A stretch of 64,000 nucleotides of DNA. Source: Hippophae tibetana (taxonomy: Eukaryota > Streptophyta > Magnoliopsida > Rosales > Elaeagnaceae). This document shows positions 11,146 to 23,748 of the stretch, in pieces; position 1 is the first letter of the stretch, and each line of letters begins with the position of its first letter. The notes under the pieces were generated by a model, which saw only the letters and a list, made by a program, of their open reading frames with translations, was not told the origin of the DNA and did no database searches. The stretch covers positions 78,910,449 to 78,974,448 of the forward strand of contig CM072810.1 in assembly GCA_037013495.1 (NCBI GenBank), written 5' to 3'. The translations under genes were made by a program, and so were the position numbers.

Positions 11146-11910
11146 TCTTGGTCGGAACCAATATCAACTTTATAGCTCTTTTGAATAAAACCGAAAGGAA
11201 GTAAAATGGATATGTTGCAATAAAACGTTTAAACCCTATTTAAGTGACGTAAACGATGGAATTTGTGTACAAAAATGAGTTTCCAAAGCTAGGAAAATTA
11301 ATATTGTGTAAATCTATACGATCTTCAATTTGAGATTATAATAGTCATTTCAATACACGAGTACAAGATTATGGTAGCGAATACTTGCGACACATATTTA
11401 TTAATTTTTTTATTGTTTTTGAAAATGTGAATAGTATCCATTTTATATTTCTTTCTCTTATATTGTTTAAAGAATATAGATTGAATGAAAACAATTATAA
11501 ATAACAATTGGTGGGCACCAATATCTTCATTACAGCTCTTTTGAATAAAATCGAAGGTAAGTAAAACGGAAATGGTGTGACAAAAATATTTAAACCTTGC
11601 TAAGTGATGTAAATGATGCCATTTGTGTTCAAAAATGAAGTTCCAAACCAAGGAATATTAATATTGTGTGAGTCTATACAATATATGTTTTGATATATTG
11701 TAATTCTTGTGTCTATAACCGAGTAAACAATTATCGTAGTTAATAGTTGGAACTCATATTTATCAAACTTTTTGTTGTTTTTTAAAATTTGAGTAGTAGT
11801 CCCTTCATTTTCTCTTCGCTTATATTTTTTAAAGAATAGAGATTGATTGAATAAATTAATAAATAACCCTTGGTCGGAACCAATATCTACTTTATTGCTC
11901 TTTTGAATAA
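11073..11910 (+). repeat. Copy of 936-1773 (offset 10,137)
   Basis: Shares the rare ATAACTCTTGGTCGG, the GAGATT subtype B monomer and TTATGGTAGCGAATAC with 936-1773. The match ends at about 11910, where AAAACCGAAAGG replaces AAAAGCGAAAGG. Confidence 0.84.
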
Positions 11911-14614
11911 AACCGAAAGGAAGTAAAATGGATATGTTGCAATAAAACGTTTAAACCCTATTTAAGTGACGTAAAAGATGGAATTTGTGTACAAAAATGA
12001 GTTTCCAAAGCTAGGAAAATTAATATTGTGTAAATCTATACGATCTTCAATTTGATATATTATAATAGTCGTTTCAATACACGAGTACAAGATTATCGTA
12101 GCGAATACTTGCGACACATATTTATTAATTTTTTATTGTTTTTGAAAATGTGAATAGTATCCATTTTATATTTCTTTCTCTTATATTTTTTAAAGAATAT
12201 AGATTGAATGAAAACAATAATAAATAACAATTGGTGGGCACCAATATCTTCATTACAGCTCTTTTGAATAAAATCTAAGGTAAGTAAAACGGAAATGGTG
12301 TGACAAAAGCATTAAAACCTTGCTAAGTGATGTAAATGATGCCATTTGTGTTCAAAAATGAAGTTCCAAATCAAGGAATATTAATATTGTGTGAGTCTAT
12401 ACAATATGTGTTTTGATATATTGTAATTCTTGTGTCTATAACCGAGTAAACAATTATCGTAGTTAATAGTTGGAACTCATATTTATCAAACTTTTTGTTG
12501 TTTTTGAAAATTTGAGCAGTAGTCCCTTCTTTTTCTCTTCGCTTATATTTTTAATAGAATAGAGATTGATTGAATAAATTAATAAATAACCCTTGGTCGG
12601 AACCAATATCTACTTTATAGCTCTTTTAAATAAAAGCGAAAGGAAGTAAAACGGAAATGTTGCAACAAAAGGTTTAAACCCTATTTAAGTGACGAAAACG
12701 ATGGAATTTGTGTACAAAAATGAGTTTTCAAAGCAAGGAAAATTAATATTGTGTGAATCTACACGATCTTCAATTTGATATATTATAATAGTTGTTTCAA
12801 TACACGAGTACAAGATTATCGTAGTCAATACTTGCGACACATATTTATTAATTTTTTGTTTTTTGTTTTTGAAAATATGAATAGTATCCATTTTATTTTT
12901 CACTCTCTTATATTTTTTAAAGCATATATATTGAATGAAAACAATAATAAATAACCCTTGGTTGGCACCAATATCTTCATTATAGCTCTTTTGAATAAAT
13001 TCCAAAGTAAGTAAAACCGAAATGGTGTGACAAAAACATTAAAACCTTGCTAAGTGATGTAAATGATGCCATTTGTGTTCAAAAATGAGGTTCCAAATCA
13101 AGGAATATTTATATTGTGTTAGTATATACAATATGTGATTTGATATATTGTAATTCTTGTGTCTATAACCGAGTAAACAATTATCGTAGTTAATAGTTGG
13201 AACTCATATTTATCAAATTTTTTGTTGTTTTTGAAAATTTGAGCAGTATTCCCTTCTTTTTCTCTTCTCTTATATTTTTTAAAGAATAGAGATTGATTAA
13301 ATAAATTAATAAATAACCCTTGGTTGGAACCAATATCTACTTTATAGCTCTTTTGAAAAAAACCGAAAGGAAGTAAAATGGATATGTTGCAATAAAACGT
13401 TTAAACCCTATTTAAGTGACGTAAACGATGGAATTTGTGTACAAAAATGAGTTTCCAAAGCTTGGAAAATTAATATTGTGTAAATCTATACGATCTTCAA
13501 TTTGATATATTATTATAGTCGTTTCAATACACGAGTACAAGATTATCTTAGTGAATACTTGCGACACATATCTATTAATTTTTTTTATTGTTTTTGAAAA
13601 TGTGAATAGTATCCATTTTATGTTTCTTTCTCTTATATTTTTTAAATAATATAGATTGAATGAAAACAATAATAAATAACAATTGGTGGGCACCAATATC
13701 TTAATTACAGCTTTTTGAATAAAATCGAAGGTAAGTCAAACCGAAATGGTGTGACAAAAACATTAAAACCTTGCTAAGTGATGTAAATGATGCCATTTTT
13801 GTTCAAAAATGAAGTTCCAAATCAAGGAATATTAATATTGTGTGAGTCTATACAATTTGTGTTTTCATATATTGTAATTCTTGTGTCTATAACCGAGTAA
13901 ACAATTATCGTAGTTAATAGTTGGAACTCATATTTATCAAACTTTTTGTTGTTTTTGAAAGTTTGAATAGTAGTCCATTCTTTTTCTCTTCGCTTATATT
14001 TTTTAAAGAATAGAGATTGATTGAATAAATTAATAAATAAGTCTTGGTCGGAACCAATATGTACTTTATAGCTCTTTTGTATAAAATCGAAAGGAAGTAA
14101 AACGGAAATGTTGCAACAACAGGTTTAAACCCTATTTAAGTGACAAAAACGATGGAATTTGTGTACAAAAATGAGTTTCCAAAGCAAGGAAAATTAATAT
14201 TGTGTAAATCTATACGATCTTCAATTTGATATATTATAATAGTCGTTTCAATACACGAGTACAAGATTATCGTAGTGAATACTTGCGACACATATTTATT
14301 AATTTTTTTTTTGTTTTTGAAAATGTGATTAGTATCCATTTTATTTTTCACTCTCTTATATTTTTTAAAGAATATAGATTGATTGAAAACAATAATAAAT
14401 AACCCGTGGTTGGCACCAATATCTTCATTATAGCTTGTTTGAATAAAATCCAAAGTAAGTAAAACCGAAATGGTGTGACAAAAACATTAAAACCTTGCTA
14501 AGTGATGTAAATGATGCCATTTGTTTTCAAAAATGAGGTTCCAAATCAAGGAATATTAATATTGTGTTAGTCTATACAATATGTGATTTGATATATTGTA
14601 ATTCTTGTGTCTAA
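11911..14614 (+). repeat. Mosaic segment related to 2.5-3.2 kb and 8.7-10.2 kb
   Basis: The part around 12.0-12.6 kb resembles 2.6-3.2 kb (offset about 9,413; shared AATCTAAGG and CAAAAGCATTAAAACC). About 12639-14180 resembles 8659-10200 (offset 3,980) but with more scattered substitutions than other pairs (e.g. TTCCAAATC for TTCCATATC, CAGTATTCCC for CAGTAGTCCC). 14.18-14.6 kb has private variants such as CCCGTGGTTGG and CTAAAACCGAG. This makes it an older or more converted stretch. Confidence 0.78.
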
Positions 14615-17600
14615 AACCGAGTAAACAATTATCGTAGTTAATAGTTGGAACTCATATTTATTAAACTTTTTGTTGTTTTTGAAAATTTGAGCAGTAGACC
14701 CTTCTTTTTCTCTTCGCTTATATTTTTTAAAGAATAGAGATTGATTGAATAAATTAATAAATAACCCTTGGTCGGAACCAATATCTACTTTATAGCTCTT
14801 TTGTATAAAATCGAAAGGAAGTAAAACGGAAATGTTGCAACAAAAGGTTTAAACCCTATTTAAGTGACGAAAACGATGGAATTTGTGTACAAAAATGAGT
14901 TTCCAAAGCAAGGAAAATTAATATTGTGTGAATCTATATGATCTTCAATTTGATATATTATTATAGTCGTTTCAATACACGAGTACAAGATTATCGTAGT
15001 GAATACTTGCGACACATATTTATTAATTTTTTTATTGTTTTAGAAAATGTGATAGTATCCATTTTATTTTTCACTCTCTTATATTTTTTAAAGAATATAG
15101 ATTGAATGAAAACAATAATAAATAACCCTTGGTTGGAACCAATATCTTCATTATAGCTCTTTTGAATAAAATCCAAAGTAAGTAAAACCGAAATGGTGTG
15201 ACAAAAACATTAAAACCTTGCTAAGTGATGTAAATGATGCCATTTGTGTTCAAAAATGAGGTTCCAAATCAAGGAATATTAATATTGTGTTAGTCTATAC
15301 AATATGTGATTTGATATATTGTAATTCTTGTGTCTATAACCGAGTAAACAATTATCGTAGTTATTAGTTGGAACTCATATTTATAAAATGTTTTGTTGTT
15401 TTTGAAAATTTGAGTAGTATTCCCTTTTTTTTCTCTTCTCTTATATTTTTTAAAGAATAGAGATTGATTAAATAAATTAATAAATAACCCTTGGTCGGAA
15501 CCAATATCTACTTTATAGCTCTTTTGAATAAAACCGAAAGGAAGTAAAATGGATATGTTGCAATAAAACGTTTAAACCCTATTTAAGTGACGTAAACGAT
15601 GGCATTTGTGTACAAAAATGAGTTTCCAAAGCTTGGAAACTTAATATTGTGTAAATCTATATGATCTTCAATTTTAGATTATAATAGTCATTTCAATACA
15701 CGAGTACAAGATTATCGTAGCGAATACTTGCGACACATATCTATTAATTTTTTTTATTGTTTTTGAAAATGTGAATAGTATCCATTTTATGTTTCTTTCT
15801 CTTATATTTTTTAAATAATATAGATTGAATGAAAACAATAATAAATAACAATTGGTGGGCACCAATATCTTAATTACAGCTTTTTGAATAAAATCGAAGG
15901 TAAGTCAAACCGAAATGGTGTGACAAAAACATTAAAACCTTGCTAAGTGATGTAAATGATGCCATTTTTGTTCAAAAATGAAGTTCCAAATCAAGGAATA
16001 TTAATATTGTGTGAGTCTATATAATTTGTGTTTTGATATATTGTAATTCTTGTGTCTATAACCGAGTAAACAATTATCGTAGTTAATAGTTGGAACTCAT
16101 ATTTATCAACCTTTTTGTTCTTTTTGAAAATTTGAGTAGTAGTCCCTTCTTTTTCCCTTCCATTATATTTTTTAAAGAATAGAGATTGATTGAATAAATT
16201 AATAAATAACCCTTGGTCGGAACCAATATCTACTTTATTGCTCTTTTGAATAAAAGCGAAAGGAAGTAAAATGGAAATGTTGCAACAAAAGGTTTAAACC
16301 CTATTTAAGTGACGTAAACGATGGCATTTGTGTACAAAAATGAGTTTCCAAAGCTAGGAAACTTAATATTGTGTAAATCTATATGATCTTCAATTTGAGA
16401 TTATAATAGTCATTTCAATACACGAGTACAAGATTATCGTAGCGAATACTTGCGACACATATTTATTAATTTTTTTATTGTTTTTGAAAATGTGAATAGT
16501 ATCCATTTTATATTTCTTTCTCTTATATTGTTTAAAGAATATAGATTGAATGAAAACTATTATAAATAACAATTGGTGGACACCAATATCTTCATTACAG
16601 CTCTTTTGAATAAAATCGAAGGTAAGTAAAACGGAAAAGGTGTGACAAAAACATTTAAACCTTGCTAAGTGATGTAAATGATGCCATTTGTGTTCAAAAA
16701 TGAAGTGCCAAATCAAGGAATATTAATATTGTGTGAGTCTATATAATTTGTGTTTTGATATATTGTAATTCTTGTGTCTATAACCGAGTAAACAATTATC
16801 GTAGTTAATAGTTGGAACTCATATTTATCAAACTTTTTGTTGTTTTTGAAAATTTGAGCAGTAGTCCCTTCTTTTTCTCTTCCATTATATTTTTTAAAGA
16901 ATAGAGATTGATTGAATAAATTAATAAATAACCCTTGGTCGGAACCAATATCTACTTTATTGCTCTTTTGAATAAAAGCGAAAGGAAGTAAAATGGAAAT
17001 GTTGCAACAAAAGGTTTAAACCCTATTTAAGTGACGTAAACGATGGCATTTGTGTACAAAAATAAGTTTCCAAAGCTAGGAAACTTAATATTGTGTAAAT
17101 CTATATGATCTTCAATTTGAGATTATAATAGTCATTTCAATACACGAGTACAAGATTATCGTAGCGAATACTTGCGACACATATTTATTAATATTTTTAT
17201 TGTTTTTGAAAATGTGAATACTATCCATTTTATATTTCTTTCTCTTATATTTTTTAAAGAATATAGATTGAATGAAAACAATTATAAATAACAATTGGTG
17301 GGCACCAATATCTTAATTACAGATTTTTTGAATAAAATCGAAGGTAAGTAAAACGGAAATGGTGTGACAAAAACATTAAAACCTTGCTAAGTGATGTAAA
17401 TGATGCCATTTGTGTTCAAAAATGAAGTTCCAAATCAAGGAATATTAATATTATGTGAGTCTATACAATATGTGTTTTGATATATTGTAATTCTTGTGTC
17501 TATAACCGAGTAAACAATTATCGTAGTTAATAGTTGGAACTCATATTTATCAAACTTTTTGTTGTTTTTGAATATTTGAGCAGTAGTCCCTTCTTTTTCT

Positions 17601-20600
17601 CTTCGCTTATATTTTTTAAAGAATAGAGATTGATTGAATAAATTAATAAATAACCCTTGGTCGGAACCAATATCTACTTTATTGCTCTTTTGAATAAAAG
17701 CGAAAGAAAGTAAAATGGAAATGTTGCAACAAAGGTTTAAACCCTATTTAAGTGACGTAAACAATGTAATTTGTGTACAAAAATGAGTTTCCAAAGCTAG
17801 GAAAATTAATATTGTGTAAATCTATACGATCTTCAATTTGATATATTATAATAGTCGTTTCAATACACGAGTACAAGGTTATCGTAGCGAATACTTGCGA
17901 CACATATTTATTAATTTTTTTATTGTTTTTGAAAATGTGAATAGTATCCATTTTATGTTTCTTTCTCTTATATTTTTTAAATAATATAGATTGAATGAAA
18001 ACAATTATAAATAAAAATTGGTGGGCACCAATATCTTAATTACAGCTTTTTGAATAAAATCGAAGGTAAGTAAAACCGAAATGGTGTGACAAAAACATTT
18101 AAACCTTGCTAAGTGATGTAAATGATGCCATTTGTGTTCAAAAATGAAGTTCCAAATCAAGGAATATTAATATTGTGTGAGTCTATATAATTTGTGTTTT
18201 GATATATTGTAATTCTTGTGTCTATAACCGAGTAAACAATTATCGTAGTTAATAGTTGGAACTCATATTTATCAAACTTTTTGTTGTTTTTGAAAATTTG
18301 AGCAGTTGTCCCTTCTTTTTCTCTTCGCTTATATTTTTTAAAGAATATAGATTGAATGAAAACAATAATAAATAACCCTTGGTTGGAATCAATATCTACT
18401 TTATAGCTCTTTTAAATAAAAGCGAAAGGAAGTAAAACCGAAATGGTGTGACAAAAACATTAAAACCTTGCTAAGTGATGTAAATGATGCCATTTGTGTT
18501 CAAAAATGAGGTTCCAAATCAAGCAATATTAATATTGTGTTAGTCTATACAATATGTGATTTGATATATTGTAATTCTTGTGTCTATAACCGAGTAAACA
18601 ATTATCGTAGTTAATAGTTGGAACTCATATTTATCAAATTTTTTGTTGTTTTTGAAAATTTGAGCAGTATTCCCTTATTTTTCTCTTCTCTTATATTTTT
18701 TAAAGAATAGAGATTGATTGAATAAATTAATAAATAACCCTTGGTCGGAACCAATATCTACTTTATAGCTCTTTTGAATAAAACCGAAAGGAAGTAAAAT
18801 GGATATGTTGAAATAAAACGTTTAAACCCTATTTAAGTGACGTAAACGATGGAATTTGCGTACAAAAATGAGTTTCCAAAGCTAGGAAAATTAGTATTGT
18901 GTAAATCTATACGATCTTCAATTTGAGATTATAATAGTCATTTCAATACACGAGTACGAGATTATGGTAGCGAATACTTGCGACACATATTTATTAATTT
19001 TTTTATTGTTTTTGAAAATGTGAATAGTATCCATTTTATATTTCTTTCTCTTATATTGTTTAAAGAATATAGATTGAATGAAAACAATTATAAATAACAA
19101 TTGGTGGGCACCAATATCTTCATTATAGCTCTTTTGAATAAAATCGAAGGTAAGTAAAACGGAAATGGTGTGACAAAAACATTAAAACCTTGCTAAGTGA
19201 TGTAAATGATGCCATTTGTGTTAAAAAATGAAGTTCCAAATCAAGGAATATTAATATTGTGTGAGTCTATACAATATGTGTTTTGATATATTGTAATTCT
19301 TGTGTCTATAACCGAGTAAACAATTATCGTAGTTAATAGTTGGAACTCATATTTATCAAACTTTTTGTTGTTTTTGAAAATTTGAGCAGTAGTCCCTTCT
19401 TTTTCTCTTCGCTTATATTTTTTAAAGAATAGTGATTGATTGAATAAATTAATAAATAACCCTTGGTCGGAACCGATATCTAATTTATTGCTCTTTTGAA
19501 TAAAAGCGAAAGGAAGTAAAACGGAAATGTTGCAACAAAAGGTTTAAACCCTATTTAAGTGACGAAAACGATGGAATTTGTTTACAAAAATGAGTTTCCA
19601 AAGCTAGGAAAATTAATATTGTGTAAATCTATACGATCTTCAATTTGATATATTATAATAGTCGTTTCAATACACGAGTACAAGATTATCGTAGCGAATA
19701 CTTGCGACACATATTTATTAATTTTTTATTGTTTTTGAAAATGTGAATACTATCCATTTTATATTTCTTTCTCTTATATTTTTTAAAGAATATAGATTGA
19801 ATGAAAACAATAATAAATAACAATTGGTGGTCACCAATATCTTCATTATAGCTCTTTTGAATAAAATCGAAGGTAAGTAACACGGAAATGGTGTGACAAA
19901 AACATTAAAACCTTGCTAAGTGATGTAAATGATGCCATTTGTGTTCAAAAATGAAGTTCCAAATCAAGGAATATTAATATTGTGTGAGTCTATACAATAT
20001 GTGTTTTGATATATTGTAATTCTTGTGTCTATAACCGAGTAAACAATTATCGTAGTTAATAGTTGGAACTCATATTTATCAAACTTTTTGTTGTTTTTGA
20101 AAATTTGAGCAGTAGTCCCTTCTTTTTCTCTTCGCTTATATTTTTTATAGAATAGAGATTGATTGAATAAATTAATAAATAACCCTTGGTCGGAACCAAT
20201 ATCTACTTTATAGCTCTTTTAAATAAAAGCGAAAGGAAGTAAAATGGATATGTTACAATAAAACGTTTAAACCCTATTTAAGTGACGTAAACGATGGAAT
20301 TTGTGTACAAAAATGAGTTTCCAAAGCAAGGAAAATTAATATTGTGTAAATCTATACGATCTTCAATTTGATATTATAATAGTCATTTCAATACACGAGT
20401 ACAAGATTATCGTAGCGAATACTTGCGACACATATTTATTAATTTTTTATTGTTTTCGAAAATGTGAATACTATCCATTTTATATTTCTTTCTCTTATAT
20501 TTTTTAAAGAATATAGATTGAATGAAAACAATAATAAATAACAATTGGTGGGCACCAATATCTTCATTATAGCTCTTTTGAATAAAATCGAAGGTAAGTA

Positions 20601-21189
20601 AAACGGAAATGGTGTGACAAAAACATTAAAACCTTGCTAAGTGATGTAAATGATGCCATTTGTGTTCAAAAATGAAGTTCCAAATCAAGGAATATTAATA
20701 TTGTGTGAGTCTATACAATATGTGTTTTGATATATTGTAATTCTTGTGTCTATAACCGAGTAAACAATTATCGTAGTTAATAGTTGGAACTCATATTTAT
20801 CAAACTTTTTGTTGTTTTTGAAAATTTGAGCAGTAGTCCCTTCTTTTTCTCTTCGCTTATATTTTTTATAGAATAGAGATTGATTGAATAAATTAATAAA
20901 TAACCCTTGGTCGGAACCAATATCTACTTTATAGCTCTTTTAAATAAAAGCGAAAGGAAGTAAAACGGAAATGTTGCAACAAATGGTTTAAACCCTATTT
21001 AAGTGACGAAAACGATGGAATTTGTGTACAAAAATGAGTTTCCAAAGCAAGGAAAATTAATATTGTGTGAATGTATACGATCTTCAATTTGATATATTAT
21101 AATAGTCGTTTCAATACACAAGTACAAGATTATCGTAGTGAATACTTGCGACACATATTTATTAATTTTTTGTTTTTTGTTTTTGAAAA
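14615..21189 (+). repeat. Large segmental block D6, first copy (6.57 kb)
   Basis: Matches 24375-30949 at offset 9,760 bp. Spot checks at many rare markers agreed: GCAGTAGACCC, AAAATAAGTTTCC, ATTATGTGAG, GAATATTTGAG, TTTGCGTACAAAA, ACCGATATCTAATTTATTG and GTTTTCGAAAATG. I found no difference. The left edge follows variants at about 14586 and 14614; the right edge is at 21189, where GTGAATAGT continues here and GTTGAATAGT follows in the other copy. It contains the mosaic monomer at 18101. Confidence 0.88.
18101..18462 (+). repeat. A/B/A/B mosaic monomer
   Basis: It starts as type A and changes to type B in the shared tract near 18328-18345 (GATTGAATGAAAACAATAAT). It then returns to type A for about 45 bp (TCAATATCTACTTTATAGC and AAATAAAAGCGAAAGGAAG, about 18380-18432) and ends as type B (CCGAAATGGTGTGACAAAAA). 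The inner A patch looks like a short conversion tract laid on the common A/B hybrid. The right arm of its dyad is changed to ATCAA. Confidence 0.85.
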
Positions 21190-23748
21190 TGTGAATAGTA
21201 TCCATTTTATTTTTCACTCTCTTATATTTTTTAAAGAATATATATTGAATGAAAACAATAATAAATAACCCTTGCTTGGCACCAATATCTTCATATTAGC
21301 TCTTTTGAATAAAATCCAAAGTAAGTAAAATCGAAATGGTGTGACAAAAACATTAAAACCATGCTAAGTGATGTAGATGATGCCATTTGTGTTCAAAAAT
21401 GAGGTTCCAAATCAAGGAATATTAATATTGTGTGAGTCTATACAATATGTGTTTTGATATATTGTAATTCTTGTGTCTATAACCGAGTAAACAATTATCG
21501 TAGTTAATAGTTGGAACTCATATTTATTAAACTTTTTGTTGTTTTTGAAAATTTGAGCAGTAGACCCTTCTTTTTCTCTTCGCTTATATTTTTTAAAGAA
21601 TAGAGATTGATTGAATAAATTAATAAATAACCCTTGGTCGGAACCAATATCTACTTTATAGCTCTTTTGTATAAAATCGAAAGGAAGTAAAACGGAAATG
21701 TTGCAACAAAAGGTTTAAACCCTATTTAAGTGACGAAAACGATGGAATTTGTGTACAAAAATGAGTTTCCAAAGCAAGGAAAATTAATATTGTGTGAATC
21801 TATATGATCTTCAATTTGATATATTATTATAGTCGTTTCAATACACGAGTACAAGATTATCGTAGTGAATACTTGCGACACATATTTATTAATTTTTTTA
21901 TTGTTTTAGAAAATGTGATAGTATCCATTTTATTTTTCACTCTCTTATATTTTTTAAAGAATATAGATTGAATGAAAACAATAATAAATAACCCTTGGTT
22001 GGAACCAATATCTTCATTATAGCTCTTTTGAATAAAATCCAAAGTAAGTAAAACCGAAATGGTGTGACAAAAACATTAAAACCTTGCTAAGTGATGTAAA
22101 TGATGCCATTTGTGTTCAAAAATGAGGTTCCAAATCAAGGAATATTAATATTGTGTTAGTCTATACAATATGTGATTTGATATATTGTAATTCTTGTGTC
22201 TATAACCGAGTAAACAATTATCGTAGTTATTAGTTGGAACTCATATTTATAAAATGTTTTGTTGTTTTTGAAAATTTGAGTAGTATTCCCTTTTTTTTCT
22301 CTTCTCTTATATTTTTTAAAGAATAGAGATTGATTAAATAAATTAATAAATAACCCTTGGTCGGAACCAATATCTACTTTATAGCTCTTTTGAATAAAAC
22401 CGAAAGGAAGTAAAATGGATATGTTGCAATAAAACGTTTAAACCCTATTTAAGTGACGTAAACGATGGCATTTGTGTACAAAAATGAGTTTCCAAAGCTT
22501 GGAAACTTAATATTGTGTAAATCTATATGATCTTCAATTTTAGATTATAATAGTCATTTCAATACACGAGTACAAGATTATCGTAGCGAATACTTGCGAC
22601 ACATATCTATTAATTTTTTTTATTGTTTTTGAAAATGTGAATAGTATCCATTTTATGTTTCTTTCTCTTATATTTTTTAAATAATATAGATTGAATGAAA
22701 ACAATAATAAATAACAATTGGTGGGCACCAATATCTTAATTACAGCTTTTTGAATAAAATCGAAGGTAAGTCAAACCGAAATGGTGTGACAAAAACATTA
22801 AAACCTTGCTAAGTGATGTAAATGATGCCATTTTTGTTCAAAAATGAAGTTCCAAATCAAGGAATATTAATATTGTGTGAGTCTATATAATTTGTGTTTT
22901 GATATATTGTAATTCTTGTGTCTATAACCGAGTAAACAATTATCGTAGTTAATAGTTGGAACTCATATTTATCAACCTTTTTGTTCTTTTTGAAAATTTG
23001 AGTAGTAGTCCCTTCTTTTTCCCTTCCATTATATTTTTTAAAGAATAGAGATTGATTGAATAAATTAATAAATAACCCTTGGTCGGCACCAATATCTACT
23101 TTATTGCTCTTTTGAATAAAAGCGAAAGGAAGTAAAATGGAAATGTTGCAACAAAAGGTTTAAACCCTATTTAAGTGACGTAAACGATGGCATTTGTGTA
23201 CAAAAATGAGTTTCCAAAGCTAGGAAACTTAATATTGTGTAAATCTATATGATCTTCAATTTGAGATTATAATAGTCATTTCAATACACGAGTACAAGAT
23301 TATCGTAGCGAATACTTGCGACACATATTTATTAATTTTTTTATTGTTTTTGAAAATGTGAATAGTATCCATTTTATATTTCTTTCTCTTATATTGTTTA
23401 AAGAATATAGATTGAATGAAAACTATTATAAATAACAATTGGTGGGCACCAATATCTTCATTACAGCTCTTTTGAATAAAATCGAAGGTAAGTAAAACGG
23501 AAAAGGTGTGACAAAAACATTTAAACCTTGCTAAGTGATGTAAATGATGCCATTTGTGTTCAAAAATGAAGTGCCAAATCAAGGAATATTAATATTGTGT
23601 GAGTCTATATAATTTGTGTTTTGATATATTGTAATTCTTGTGTCTATAACCGAGTAAACAATTATCGTAGTTAATAGTTGGAACTCATATTTATCAAACT
23701 TTTTGTTGTTTTTGAAAATTTGAGCAGTAGTCCCTTCTTTTTCTCTTC
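21190..23748 (+). repeat. Middle copy of the P sub-block with flanks
   Basis: 21481-23748 matches 14615-16882 at offset 6,866 bp. Two substitutions set it apart from the other two copies: GGTCGGCACC near 23087 for GGTCGGAACC, and GGTGGGCACC near 23445 for GGTGGACACC. The match stops where CTCTTCGCTT replaces CTCTTCCATT. 20722-23748 also matches 23616-26642 at offset 2,894 bp (eight monomers). Confidence 0.85.

Noticed and set aside
21071-21268. Plus-strand 65-codon frames at 21071, 23965, 30831 and 47468
   Set aside because: These are the opposite strand of the same repeat, present only where a chance ATG (from a GTATAC variant) occurs; there is no coding signal.
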